This document shows, one piece after another, positions 27,202 to 36,335 of a stretch of DNA of 64,000 bases. The notes beneath the pieces were generated by a model that was not told the DNA's origin, did no database searches, and saw only the letters and a list, made by a program, of their open reading frames with translations. The DNA comes from Porphyromonadaceae bacterium UBA7176. Lineage in GTDB: Bacteria > Bacteroidota > Bacteroidia > Bacteroidales > Muribaculaceae. The stretch is from contig DKVO01000004.1 in assembly GCA_002491245.1 (NCBI GenBank), positions 4,267-68,266 of the forward strand, written 5' to 3'. The first letter of the stretch is position 1. Each line of letters starts with the position of its first letter. The translations under genes were made by a program, and so were the position numbers.

Positions 27202-28590
27202 ATGAAAGTATATATCAAATCTATAGCCTTCGCGGCCATAGCCGTGGGCGCCATGAGTCTGGGCTCGTGCTCCGAAGATAAAGTTTACGAGGTCGACATC
27301 AATGCAGTGCCTTTGGCAAGCGAATATGCCGATGCAGTGAAGATCGACGTCGACCAGACAACCAACTACGCCAATTTCTCGTTCAACGCCGTGGGCGTGT
27401 ATCCCGTGTGGATCATAGACGGCAAGAGCTACTCCACCGCTCAAAGTTTCTCGCGCTACTACCGCAAAGCCGGCGAATATAGCGTTGAGGTGAAGGTGGG
27501 TAATGCCAATGGCATAAGCCAGGGTGCTGTGACGAAGACCTTTACCGTCGACCGTACGGTGATGAACGGTTTTGCCGGCTTCGTCTACGACAGCGACGCC
27601 AACCTCTGGCGCACTGCCACAAAGAAAGATCCGACTTTCTTCTACGCTCCGGGGTGGGCACAGATAGCCGATCCGTCGTGGAGCTTCGACGGCGATGCCT
27701 ACACAGTGTCGCTCCCTGAAGCCACTACCGACAAATGGCAGGCACAGATGCATATCGGCACCGACATATGCCTGAATGAAGGCGAGAGCTACGACGGTTC
27801 GTTTATCTTCACCTCAACGATGGACATGAACGGCGTGACCCTCAAGATACACCCCGACGGAGATGATGACGACGGCCACTCGTTCTTCCCCCAGCAGAAG
27901 ATCAACCTCAGCGCAGGCGAACCGCAGACGTTCTGGTTCAGCGACCTCACTGCCGCCGTGCCGATGAACAACCTCGTCTTCACCCTCGACTTCGGCGGTT
28001 GCCCGGCCGGTGTGGAGGTGACGGTAGAGAACTTTGTCATCAAGCCCCACAGCGTCGACGACGGCACCGTGCTCCCCGAGCTTCCCTCCGAACCCACCTG
28101 GGTAGCCGAAGACAGCGCCGACAACCTCTGGAGCGGAGCTACGATAAGCAACTCGTACTACTACGCTCCGGGATGGAACCAGATTGCCGATCCCAAGCTT
28201 ACCGCCGACGGCAGCACTTACACTATCGAATTGCCCTCGGCTACATTCGAGCAGTGGCAGGCCCAGTGTATCTTCGCCACCGATCTCTCCGCTCCCGATG
28301 CAGAGAAACTCTACGATTTCCGTATCGTGCTCGAATCGACCACCGATATACCGGCAGCTATGGTCAAACTCGTCCAGGCTGACGAACCCGAGGCCAAGCA
28401 TGACTCCAACTTCTTCTTTGCCGAAAATGTGGCTCTCACGGCCGGCGGCAAGACGACATTCTGGGTCGCAAAGGTCAAGGCAGCCGAAGGACCGATGCAC
28501 GCAATCAACCTCGTTCTCGATTTCGGCGGTTGCCCCGACAACACCGAGGTCAAGGTGAGCGGCATTATCTTCCAGGAACATCATGATTGA
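27202..28590 (+). CDS. Surface glycan-binding lipoprotein with duplicated module
   Basis: A 462-residue lipoprotein (lipobox LGSC, Cys23) in the SusE/SGBP position. A PKD-like Ig domain is at residues 35-115. Two related beta-sandwich modules follow at about 125-275 and 300-460. They share NLWR/NLWS, FFYAPGW/YYYAPGW, QIADP, LPEAT/LPSAT and KWQAQ/QWQAQ at matching places, and each ends in a LDFGGCP strand. The internal duplication and aromatic-rich faces fit tandem carbohydrate-binding modules of the CBM4/CBM9 type. The ligand is inferred to be the beta-glucan degraded by the locus. The DDDDGH stretch in module one may bind calcium. Confidence 0.75.
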   Translation: MKVYIKSIAFAAIAVGAMSLGSCSEDKVYEVDINAVPLASEYADAVKIDVDQTTNYANFSFNAVGVYPVWIIDGKSYSTAQSFSRYYRKAGEYSVEVKVGNANGISQGAVTKTFTVDRTVMNGFAGFVYDSDANLWRTATKKDPTFFYAPGWAQIADPSWSFDGDAYTVSLPEATTDKWQAQMHIGTDICLNEGESYDGSFIFTSTMDMNGVTLKIHPDGDDDDGHSFFPQQKINLSAGEPQTFWFSDLTAAVPMNNLVFTLDFGGCPAGVEVTVENFVIKPHSVDDGTVLPELPSEPTWVAEDSADNLWSGATISNSYYYAPGWNQIADPKLTADGSTYTIELPSATFEQWQAQCIFATDLSAPDAEKLYDFRIVLESTTDIPAAMVKLVQADEPEAKHDSNFFFAENVALTAGGKTTFWVAKVKAAEGPMHAINLVLDFGGCPDNTEVKVSGIIFQEHHD

Positions 28591-28661
28591 TTTTGAAAAC
28601 AGCTGTGAAGCTTAATAATAACAGGTTCAAGGATTAGGTTTAGGTAAAGCCCTTAGGGCCA

Positions 28662-28698
28662 GCGCACGGCTCGGTAATCTTCCGGCCGTGCGCTTTTT
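28662..28698 (+). terminator. Intrinsic terminator after the SusCD-SGBP operon
   Basis: A 9-bp stem GCGCACGGC/GCCGTGCGC with a 14-base loop, followed by five T. It separates the transport operon from the enzyme operon. Confidence 0.85.
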
Positions 28699-28779
28699 AT
28701 ATCCTTATCATCTTGAAATTGTGCCTGACAATTTTCAACATAATTTAAAAATCGCTTTCAGTATTATACTTTTTATACG

Positions 28780-28787
28780 TATCTTTG
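28780..28787 (+). promoter_or_regulatory. -7 element of the glucanase operon
   Basis: TATCTTTG, with a partial TTTC at the -33 position 20 bases upstream. It ends 9 bases before the ATG, so the transcript would have almost no leader. Confidence 0.45.
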
Positions 28788-28796
28788 CAGAATACT

Positions 28797-29924
28797 ATGA
28801 AAAAAATTGTAGCAATCCTTAATATCTTACTTTGCACACTCTCGCTGTCGGCCTGCGGCGGCGAAGATGAACCCAAAATCGACGACAAAACAACTACCAC
28901 AGTGTCGCCGGCAAATCTTAGTTTTAGCGCCGACGGCGGCCGCACCACAGTGACGGTCAATACAGGAGCGGCCGAATGGGATGCGGCCACAGAAGCATCG
29001 TGGATCAAGCTCGACAAAACAGGCACGGCCGGAAAGAACGGCACGATCGGCGTGACAGCCGAAGCGAACCCATCGCTCAAGGAGCGCAGTGCCTCAGTAA
29101 CTGTCATGGCCGGTCGCGAACGCGTGCAGATACCGGTGACACAGGCCGGCAAGACTCCCGAGCCTGTCGATCCGAGCATCGATGTACCCGAAGGCTACAC
29201 CTTGGTGTGGCACGACGAGTTCGACACCGACGGCAAACTCAACACTTCAGACTGGACCCATGAGGTACAGGGACCGGGTTGGGTCAACAACGAGCTGCAG
29301 ACATATGTCCGCGAGTCGTTCGACGGCAAGCCTGTGACAGAGATTGTCGATGGCAAACTCCATATCAACTGCTTCAAACATGCCGGCAAGGTATATTCGG
29401 GCCGTGTTTACGCAAAAGTTAACAGCGGTTGGAAGTACGGCATCGTCGAAGCCCGTCTCAAGCTTCCCAAAGGCAAAGGCACCTGGCCGGCGTTCTGGAT
29501 GATGCCAGCCAACAACGACTTCGGCTCCACCCCCTGGCCTCTCTGCGGCGAGATCGATATCATGGAAGAAGTGGGCTATAACCCGAACTATACTTCGTCG
29601 AGCCTACACACCGATGCCTATAACCACACCAAAGGCACGCAGAAGACAGCCGAACGCCTCACCTCGGGAGCACAGGACGATTTCCACGTATACCGTCTCG
29701 AATGGACGGCCGACTATATCCGCACATATGTCGACGGCAAGCTGCTGCTGAGCTTCAACAACGACAAGAAGGGCGACGCACGTACCTGGCCTTTCGACAA
29801 GGCTTTCTACGTAATCCTCAATCTCGCCTGGGGCGGAGACTGGGGCGGAGCCCAGGGTGTGGACGAAAGCTGCCTGCCGGCGACCTTCGAGGCCGACTAT
29901 GTGCGTGTGTTCCAAAAAGAATAA
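28797..29924 (+). CDS. GH16 endo-beta-glucanase (laminarinase/lichenase type) with BACON domain
   Basis: A 375-residue lipoprotein (lipobox LSAC, Cys20). A BACON domain at about residues 33-120 (NLSFSADGG, ITVTQAG-type ending) precedes the GH16 domain at about 135-375. The catalytic signature is GEIDIMEEVG, with Glu252 as nucleophile, Asp254 and Glu257 as acid/base. The extra Met between Ile and Glu is the bulged form found in bacterial endo-1,3(4)-beta-glucanases. It should make the first cuts in beta-1,3 or mixed-linkage glucan at the cell surface. Start is set at 28797 because a TTG upstream lies in the promoter. Confidence 0.93.
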   Translation: MKKIVAILNILLCTLSLSACGGEDEPKIDDKTTTTVSPANLSFSADGGRTTVTVNTGAAEWDAATEASWIKLDKTGTAGKNGTIGVTAEANPSLKERSASVTVMAGRERVQIPVTQAGKTPEPVDPSIDVPEGYTLVWHDEFDTDGKLNTSDWTHEVQGPGWVNNELQTYVRESFDGKPVTEIVDGKLHINCFKHAGKVYSGRVYAKVNSGWKYGIVEARLKLPKGKGTWPAFWMMPANNDFGSTPWPLCGEIDIMEEVGYNPNYTSSSLHTDAYNHTKGTQKTAERLTSGAQDDFHVYRLEWTADYIRTYVDGKLLLSFNNDKKGDARTWPFDKAFYVILNLAWGGDWGGAQGVDESCLPATFEADYVRVFQKE

Positions 29925-29949
29925 CCTATCTTAATCCAATAACCTAAAA

Positions 29950-31188
29950 ATGAAGAAAATAGTTTTACTTGCATTGGCCGTCATGGCCGTTCTGGGCTAC
30001 AGCTGCAGTGAGAAACAGGCTGCACCTGAAGCATTCATGCGCGTCAACGGCCCCAACATCATAGCTCCCGACGGGTCTAAGTTCTTTATCCGTGGCACAA
30101 ACTTAGGAAACTGGCTCAATCCCGAGGGCTATATGTTCGGCTTCGACAAGACCAATTCGGCCCATTTCATCAACGAGATGGTGTGCCAGCTCGTAGGCCC
30201 TGAGACTGCGGCGGAATTCTGGGAGAAGTTCAAGGACAACTATATCACCCGTGGCGACATCGAGTTTATCGCTGCACAAGGGGCCAACACCGTGCGCCTT
30301 CCCTTCCACTACAAGCTCTTCACCGACGACGATTACATGGGTCGCAACAGCAACGACGGCGAGGGCTTCGAGCGCATCGACAGCGTTGTGGCATGGTGCC
30401 GCGACAACAACCTGGCCCTTATCCTCGACATGCACGTGGCCCCCGGCGGACAGACCGGCGACAATATCGACGACAGCTACGGCTACCCCTGGCTCTTCGA
30501 GAGCGAGGCCGAGCAGGTGGAGTTCTGCAACATCTGGCGCAGCATCGCCGAGCGCTATGCTAACGAGCCTGTGATCCTGGGCTATGAGCTAATCAACGAG
30601 CCTATCCCCAATTACATGCCCAATCAGGACGAGCTTAACGCTCTCCTCGAACCGCTCCACAAGCGTGCGGTGGCCGCAATACGCGAGGTTGACAAGAACC
30701 ATATCATTCTTCTTGGCGCTCCGCAGTGGAACTGCAATTTCAAGCCTTTCACCGACTGGACCTACGACGACAACATCATGTATACCTGCCACCGCTACGG
30801 TGGAGCGTCGACCCCCGAGGCTATCGCAAGCTATATTGAGTTCCGCGACAAGACTAACCTGCCGATGTACATGGGCGAAATCGGCCATAACACCGACGAA
30901 TGGCAGGCAGAGTTTGTCAAGGTGATGGAGGACAACAACATAGGCTATACATTCTGGCCTTACAAGAAGGTTGACCGCTCGTGCATGTCAGCCATAACCC
31001 GTCCGGCAGAATGGGATTCGATCGTAGTGGCTTTCGCCGAGGCTCCGCGCACCACTTACAAAGAAATCCAGGCGGCCCGTCCCGACCAGGCTACCTCGCG
31101 CCGCGTGCTCGACGAATTTATCGAAGCCTCGCGCATCGAAAACTGCGTGCCGCAGACTTCATATATCAAATCCTTAGGTCTTAAATAA
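29950..31188 (+). CDS. GH5 family beta-glucanase/glucosidase lipoprotein
   Basis: A 412-residue lipoprotein (lipobox GYSC, Cys19) with a single GH5 barrel. Motifs are GTNLGNWLNPEG near residue 49, VRLPFHY, the acid/base Glu217 in YELINEP, HRYGG and the nucleophile Glu310 in MGEIGHN. The GTNLGNWL opening resembles exo-beta-1,3-glucanase-like GH5 members rather than endo-cellulases, but the subfamily cannot be fixed here. It is 25 bases after GH16 and 16 before the first GH3, so it is in the same operon and should act on the same glucan. Confidence 0.9.
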   Translation: MKKIVLLALAVMAVLGYSCSEKQAAPEAFMRVNGPNIIAPDGSKFFIRGTNLGNWLNPEGYMFGFDKTNSAHFINEMVCQLVGPETAAEFWEKFKDNYITRGDIEFIAAQGANTVRLPFHYKLFTDDDYMGRNSNDGEGFERIDSVVAWCRDNNLALILDMHVAPGGQTGDNIDDSYGYPWLFESEAEQVEFCNIWRSIAERYANEPVILGYELINEPIPNYMPNQDELNALLEPLHKRAVAAIREVDKNHIILLGAPQWNCNFKPFTDWTYDDNIMYTCHRYGGASTPEAIASYIEFRDKTNLPMYMGEIGHNTDEWQAEFVKVMEDNNIGYTFWPYKKVDRSCMSAITRPAEWDSIVVAFAEAPRTTYKEIQAARPDQATSRRVLDEFIEASRIENCVPQTSYIKSLGLK

Positions 31189-31204
31189 CTTATTTTTCAG
31201 CAAG

Positions 31205-33439
31205 ATGAAACCAACAATTCTTGCCCTTGCGGCTTTTATCGGGTTTGCTCCGGTTGCTATTGCCGACAACACTCCGGTATACCTCGACAAGAACAAACCA
31301 CTCGAAGAACGTGTCGAAGACGCCTTGAGCCGCATGACCACGGCCGAGAAAATCGATATCATCCACGCCCAGTCGAAGTTCAGCTCGCGCGGCGTGCCCC
31401 GTCTTGGTATCCCCGACGTGTGGACCACCGACGGCCCCCACGGCATCCGCCCCGAAGTGAAGTGGGACGAGTGGGACCAGGCCGGCTGGACCAACGACTC
31501 CTGTGTAGCTTTCCCGGCTCTGACAGCCCTTGCAGCTACATGGAACCCCGAAATGTCGGCTCTCTACGGCAAATCGATAGGCGAGGAAGCCGCATACCGC
31601 AACAAGGACATACTCCTTGGCCCGGGTGTGAATATCTACCGTACGCCTGTCAACGGCCGCAATTTCGAATATATGGGAGAAGACCCGTATCTTGCCGGCC
31701 GCATGGTGGTGCCTTATATCAAGGGTGTGCAAGCCAATGGTGTAGCAGTGTGCCTCAAGCACTTCGCCCTCAACAATAATGAGGTGAACCGCCACACGAC
31801 CAATGCCGTCATCGACGACCGCACTCTTTACGAAATCTATCTGCCGGCGTTCAAGGCCGGTGTGCAGGAGGGTGGAGCCTGGACAATCATGGGCGCCTAC
31901 AACCTCTACAAAGACCAGCATCTGTGCCACAACCAGTACATGCTCAACGATATCCTCAAGGGAGAGTGGGGCTTCGACGGCGCTGTGGTGAGCGACTGGG
32001 GTGGCTGTCACGACACCGACCAGGCTATACACAATGGCCTCGACCTGGAGTTCGGCAGCTGGACCGACGGCCTCAAAGCCGGCCGCAAGAATGCCTACGA
32101 CGCCTACTATCTCGCCGGCCCATACCTTGACCAAATCAAGAACGGCAAGGTAGGCACAAAAGAGCTCGACGACAAGGCTCGCCGTGTGTTGCGTACGATT
32201 TTCCGCACGTCGCTGTCGAAAGACCGCGTCCGAGGAAGCATGTGCTCGGAGGCTCATTACGATGCCGCACGCCGTATCGGCGACGAAGGTATCGTCCTGC
32301 TCAAGAACGACGGCAAGGTGTTGCCCATGAATTTCGATAAACCGGGTAAGAAAATGCTCGTCGTGGGCGAGAATGCAGTGAAAATGATGACTGTGGGCGG
32401 CGGCTCGTCGTCGCTCAAGGTACAGCGCGAGATATCACCCCTTGACGGACTCAAGGCTGCTCTCAATGGCGTGGCCGACGTAGAGTGGGTGCGCGGATAT
32501 GTAGGCGACGTGACCGGCGAGTACAACGGTGTGACAACCGGTCAGGACCTTAGCGAATCGCGCTCGAAAGACGAACTCATCGCCGAGGCTGTCGCAAAGG
32601 CTAAAGACGCCGATTACGTTGTGTTTGTCGGCGGTCTCAACAAATCAGCCCATCAGGACTGCGAGGACAGCGACCGCGCCGGTCTCGAGCTTCCCTACGC
32701 TCAGGACGAGGTTATAGCAGCGCTCGCCAAGGCCAACCGCAACTTGATCGTGGTCAATATCAGCGGTAACGCGGTGGCAATGCCGTGGGTGAAAGAAGTG
32801 CCTGCAATCGTGCAGGGTTGGTTCCTCGGATCGGAAGCCGGCAATTCGCTTGCCGATGTCCTCACCGGCAAGGTAAATCCCTCGGGCAAGCTCCCGATGA
32901 CTTTCCCGACAAGCCTTGACAATGTCGGCGCCCATGCTCTCAACGCATATCCCGGTGTGAAACGTGCTGACAGCGATATAGTAGACCTCGAATACAAGGA
33001 GGGTATCCTCGTTGGCTACCGCTGGCATGAGGCCAAGAAAGCCAAGCCACTCTTCGCTTTCGGTCACGGCCTGAGCTATACCGACTTCACTTACGGCAAG
33101 GCATCGGCCGACAAGAAAGAATATTCGGGCAGCGACATAATCACCGTGACGGTGCCTGTGACCAACAGCGGCGACCGTGCCGGAGCAGAAATCGTGCAAC
33201 TCTATATCGGCGACCCGAAGAGCAGCGTGATGCGTCCGGTCAAGGAGCTGAAGGGATTCCAGAAAGTGTTCCTGCAGCCCGGCGAGACAGTTGACGTCAA
33301 CTTCATGATCGACAAGAGCGCACTTAGCTTCTTTGACGCCGATGCACATGCATGGAAAGCCGAACCGGGCGAGTTTGTGGTTTCGGTAGGCCCTGCTTCC
33401 GACAACATCAAATCTACCGTTAAATTCAAACTGAAATAA
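31205..33439 (+). CDS. GH3 beta-glucosidase, periplasmic
   Basis: A 744-residue GH3 enzyme with a cleavable signal peptide (to about residue 20, AIA) and no lipobox, so probably periplasmic. Key motifs are TTDGPHGIRP, CLKHFALNN, and VVSDWGG with nucleophile Asp264. A C-terminal GH3-C domain and fibronectin III-like domain (residues 640-744) complete it. It should release glucose from the non-reducing end of short beta-glucans. One base separates its stop from the second GH3 gene. Confidence 0.93.
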   Translation: MKPTILALAAFIGFAPVAIADNTPVYLDKNKPLEERVEDALSRMTTAEKIDIIHAQSKFSSRGVPRLGIPDVWTTDGPHGIRPEVKWDEWDQAGWTNDSCVAFPALTALAATWNPEMSALYGKSIGEEAAYRNKDILLGPGVNIYRTPVNGRNFEYMGEDPYLAGRMVVPYIKGVQANGVAVCLKHFALNNNEVNRHTTNAVIDDRTLYEIYLPAFKAGVQEGGAWTIMGAYNLYKDQHLCHNQYMLNDILKGEWGFDGAVVSDWGGCHDTDQAIHNGLDLEFGSWTDGLKAGRKNAYDAYYLAGPYLDQIKNGKVGTKELDDKARRVLRTIFRTSLSKDRVRGSMCSEAHYDAARRIGDEGIVLLKNDGKVLPMNFDKPGKKMLVVGENAVKMMTVGGGSSSLKVQREISPLDGLKAALNGVADVEWVRGYVGDVTGEYNGVTTGQDLSESRSKDELIAEAVAKAKDADYVVFVGGLNKSAHQDCEDSDRAGLELPYAQDEVIAALAKANRNLIVVNISGNAVAMPWVKEVPAIVQGWFLGSEAGNSLADVLTGKVNPSGKLPMTFPTSLDNVGAHALNAYPGVKRADSDIVDLEYKEGILVGYRWHEAKKAKPLFAFGHGLSYTDFTYGKASADKKEYSGSDIITVTVPVTNSGDRAGAEIVQLYIGDPKSSVMRPVKELKGFQKVFLQPGETVDVNFMIDKSALSFFDADAHAWKAEPGEFVVSVGPASDNIKSTVKFKLK

Positions 33440-33440
33440 C

Positions 33441-35714
33441 ATGAATTTCTTTAAAACAACATTAACAGCAGCCGTTGTCGTTGGTCTGGGTCTTACGGCC
33501 TGCTCCACCGACAAGAGCAACGACATGGACAGCTTCGTGAGCGATCTCATGGGCAAAATGACGCTCGAAGAAAAAATCGGGCAGACCAATCTGCCTGTCG
33601 GCGGCGACTTTACTACCGGCGCCCCGATGGACAGCCCTATAGGCGAGCTCGCCGCAGCCGGCCGCATGGGTGGCACATTCAACCTCACGGGCGAAAAAAT
33701 CTATGCGCTGCAGCGTGTGGCTGTCGAGGAGTCGCGTCTCCATATCCCTCTGCTTATCGGTATGGACGTGATCCACGGCTACCGTACGGTGTTTCCCATC
33801 CCGTTCGGACTGTCGGCATCGTGGGATACTACGGCAGTGGAGCGCATGGCCCGTATCTCGGCCGTGGAAGCATCGGCAGTAGGTATCAACTGGACTTTCA
33901 GCCCGATGGTCGATATCACCAGAGATCCCCGTTGGGGTCGCGTTGCCGAGGGTAACGGCGAGGACCCGTATCTTGGCTCGAAACTTGGCGCCGCATATAT
34001 CCGCGGATATCAGGGCGACCTGACCCGTCCCGACGAAATCCTTGCATGTGTGAAGCACTTCGCCCTCTACGGAGCCGCAGAAGCCGGGCGAGACTACAAC
34101 ACAGTGGATATGAGCCGCCAACGCATGTACAATGAATACCTTGCTCCCTACAAGGCAACAGTCGATGCCGGTGTGGCGACGGTTATGACATCGTTCAACC
34201 TCGTCGACGGCATACCGGCGACGGCAAACAAATGGCTCGTCGACGACCTTCTGCGCAAACAGTGGGGCTTCACCGGAATGGTTGTTACCGACTATGCCTC
34301 AATCAACGAAATGACCTCGCATGGTCTGGGCGAACAAAAAGAGAACGCTATCCGCGCCCTCAAGGCCGGAACAGACATGGATATGTGCTCCGACGCTTTC
34401 ATCGGCCAGCTCAAAGAGGCAGTCGAAAAAGGCGAGGTGAGCGAAGAACTTGTAGACCGTGCCTGCCGTAAGGTGCTTGAGGCCAAATACCGTGCCGGAC
34501 TTTTCGACGACCCGTATAAATTCAGCGACACGACCCGAATCGCCAAATACACCCTTACACCCGAGCACCGCGCCGCCGCACGCGAGATTGCCGCAGAAAC
34601 CTTTGTACTTCTTAAAAACGAGGGAAATGTGTTGCCTCTTGCTGCCAAGGGCAAGATTGCCATCGTCGGACCGCTGGGCAACAACCGCGACAATATGATG
34701 GGAACGTGGTCGGCCAACGGTGTCGGCAATGAGTGTGTATCGGTCTTCGAGGGTTTCAAGAATTATGTAGGCGACAAGGCTGAGGTGGTCTATGCCAAGG
34801 GTTCTAACATCGATGCCGGCGACCGCATCGAGCAGGGCTCACAGGCTTACGGCGGCGCCATGCGCGATCCCCGGTCAGAGGCCGAAATGCTTGCGGAAGC
34901 TCTCCAGACGGTACGTGGCGCAGATGTAATCGTTGCAGCCGTGGGCGAGACCAACGGTATGAGTGGCGAAGGCTCGTCGCTGACGAATATCACTCTACCA
35001 GAAACACAGCGCAAACTCCTCAAAGCGCTCCTCGCGACAGGAAAACCTGTGGTGATGCTCAACTTCTCGGGCCGCCCGACAGTGATGGACTGGGAGAGCG
35101 AGAACATACCTGCGATACTCAACGTATGGTTCCCCGGCACAGAAGCCGGAAATGCTATCGCCGATGTTGTGTTCGGAAAGGTTAATCCTTCGGGCAAACT
35201 TACCATGAGCATGCCTCGCACCGTAGGACAGATTCCGGTTTACTACAACCACATGAACACCGGTCGCCCCAACGACAGCGGCGACTTCCACGCCTTCTCG
35301 AGCTGCTATATGGACGTGCCTAACTCTCCGCTCTATCCGTTCGGCTATGGTTTGAGCTACACCACATTCAGCTACAGCGACTTTACGCTTGACAACGATA
35401 AGCTGACCAAAGACGGCAAGATTGCAGCATCGGTCAAAGTGACCAACAACGGATCAGTTGCCGGAACAGAAATCGTGCAGTTCTACACACGCGATATGGC
35501 AGCGTCGCTCGCACGCCCGGTGAAGGAGCTCAAATACTTCGAACGCATCAGCCTCGCGCCCGGCGAAAGCAAGGTGGTTACGTTTGATATCACCGCCGAC
35601 CGTCTGGCGTTCTACAACGCCGATGGAGAGACCGTGGTAGAACCCGGTGCATTCAAAGTTATGGCCGGCCCCAACAGCCGCGATGTCGAGACTCTCGACT
35701 TCACTCTGGAGTAA
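33441..35714 (+). CDS. GH3 beta-glucosidase lipoprotein (BglX-like)
   Basis: A 757-residue GH3 enzyme with lipobox LTAC (Cys21), like BglX in order of domains. Motifs are GMDVIHGYRTVFPIP, VKHFALYG and GMVVTDYASI with nucleophile Asp284. GEGSSL and the C-terminal fibronectin III-like domain follow. It differs clearly from the other GH3 (lipid anchor, BglX-type subgroup), so the two may handle different linkages, for example beta-1,3 and beta-1,4. It is the last gene of the operon, followed by a GC-rich hairpin. Confidence 0.94.
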   Translation: MNFFKTTLTAAVVVGLGLTACSTDKSNDMDSFVSDLMGKMTLEEKIGQTNLPVGGDFTTGAPMDSPIGELAAAGRMGGTFNLTGEKIYALQRVAVEESRLHIPLLIGMDVIHGYRTVFPIPFGLSASWDTTAVERMARISAVEASAVGINWTFSPMVDITRDPRWGRVAEGNGEDPYLGSKLGAAYIRGYQGDLTRPDEILACVKHFALYGAAEAGRDYNTVDMSRQRMYNEYLAPYKATVDAGVATVMTSFNLVDGIPATANKWLVDDLLRKQWGFTGMVVTDYASINEMTSHGLGEQKENAIRALKAGTDMDMCSDAFIGQLKEAVEKGEVSEELVDRACRKVLEAKYRAGLFDDPYKFSDTTRIAKYTLTPEHRAAAREIAAETFVLLKNEGNVLPLAAKGKIAIVGPLGNNRDNMMGTWSANGVGNECVSVFEGFKNYVGDKAEVVYAKGSNIDAGDRIEQGSQAYGGAMRDPRSEAEMLAEALQTVRGADVIVAAVGETNGMSGEGSSLTNITLPETQRKLLKALLATGKPVVMLNFSGRPTVMDWESENIPAILNVWFPGTEAGNAIADVVFGKVNPSGKLTMSMPRTVGQIPVYYNHMNTGRPNDSGDFHAFSSCYMDVPNSPLYPFGYGLSYTTFSYSDFTLDNDKLTKDGKIAASVKVTNNGSVAGTEIVQFYTRDMAASLARPVKELKYFERISLAPGESKVVTFDITADRLAFYNADGETVVEPGAFKVMAGPNSRDVETLDFTLE

Positions 35715-35736
35715 AATCGGAAAGATATCATAGACA

Positions 35737-35771
35737 GCAGCCCGGGGCAAATTGCTCCGGGCTGCGTGTTT
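35737..35771 (+). terminator. Probable terminator of the PUL enzyme operon
   Basis: Stem GCAGCCCGG/CCGGGCTGC with inner pairing of GC and GC around AAATT. The T-run that follows is weak (GTGTTTG), so efficiency is uncertain. Confidence 0.6.
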
Positions 35772-35820
35772 GTGGGGAGTGTTTGTGGTTGGCACTTTTA
35801 GCTCATATATTCTCAAAAAT

Positions 35821-35851
35821 TTGTCTAATATGCATAAAATCATTATCTTTG
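35821..35851 (+). promoter_or_regulatory. Promoter of the membrane/S24-like cassette
   Basis: TTG (35821-35823), 20 bases, TATCTTTG (35844-35851), 31 bases before the ATG. The cassette therefore has its own promoter. Confidence 0.6.
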
Positions 35852-35882
35852 CAACTCAGCCACAAAAAAACAGACAGCAAAG

Positions 35883-36335
35883 ATGAACTGCATATCTATA
35901 ATGCACAATTATATAACACCCTTACTGCTCACAATCCTTTGGGGTTTGGCTTTATATTTATGTATATTTGAGCTTTGGGACTCTACTGTAACAAGTAATC
36001 TAATCAACGGCAAGGCATTCATCGGTATCTCATCAGTATACATAGTCTTTTTATTTGAAAGCGTAATCTATTTTTTTGATTCAGCAATAACTCATCTGAA
36101 AAGGCAATTTAATGTAAACCTTGTATTCCTGCTTTGCTCTATAATTCTGCTCATCACCATAACCCTTTTCCTAAGTTATCTGTTTATATTTAACAACAGT
36201 GATTGTTCAAACTTACTATGGGGCATATTCTTTTGCATGATAACACAAAAGATGTTGAACAGTTTCTATTGCAACAACATAGAGCTTTTTTTGATTGAAT
36301 GGTCGAAGAAGCCATTAACATCCAATATGCCATGA
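35883..36335 (+). CDS. Four-helix membrane protein of unknown function
   Basis: I do not recognise this 150-residue protein. It has four strong hydrophobic segments at about residues 11-32, 48-70, 76-103 and 109-130, short loops and a short basic tail. The base composition is clearly AT-rich compared with the PUL before it, a sign of recent arrival. The stop codon overlaps the start of the next gene (ATGA), so the two products are made together and probably interact. The next gene carries a LexA/S24-like domain on a membrane anchor, so this protein may be its substrate, receptor or pore. Confidence 0.6.
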   Translation: MNCISIMHNYITPLLLTILWGLALYLCIFELWDSTVTSNLINGKAFIGISSVYIVFLFESVIYFFDSAITHLKRQFNVNLVFLLCSIILLITITLFLSYLFIFNNSDCSNLLWGIFFCMITQKMLNSFYCNNIELFLIEWSKKPLTSNMP

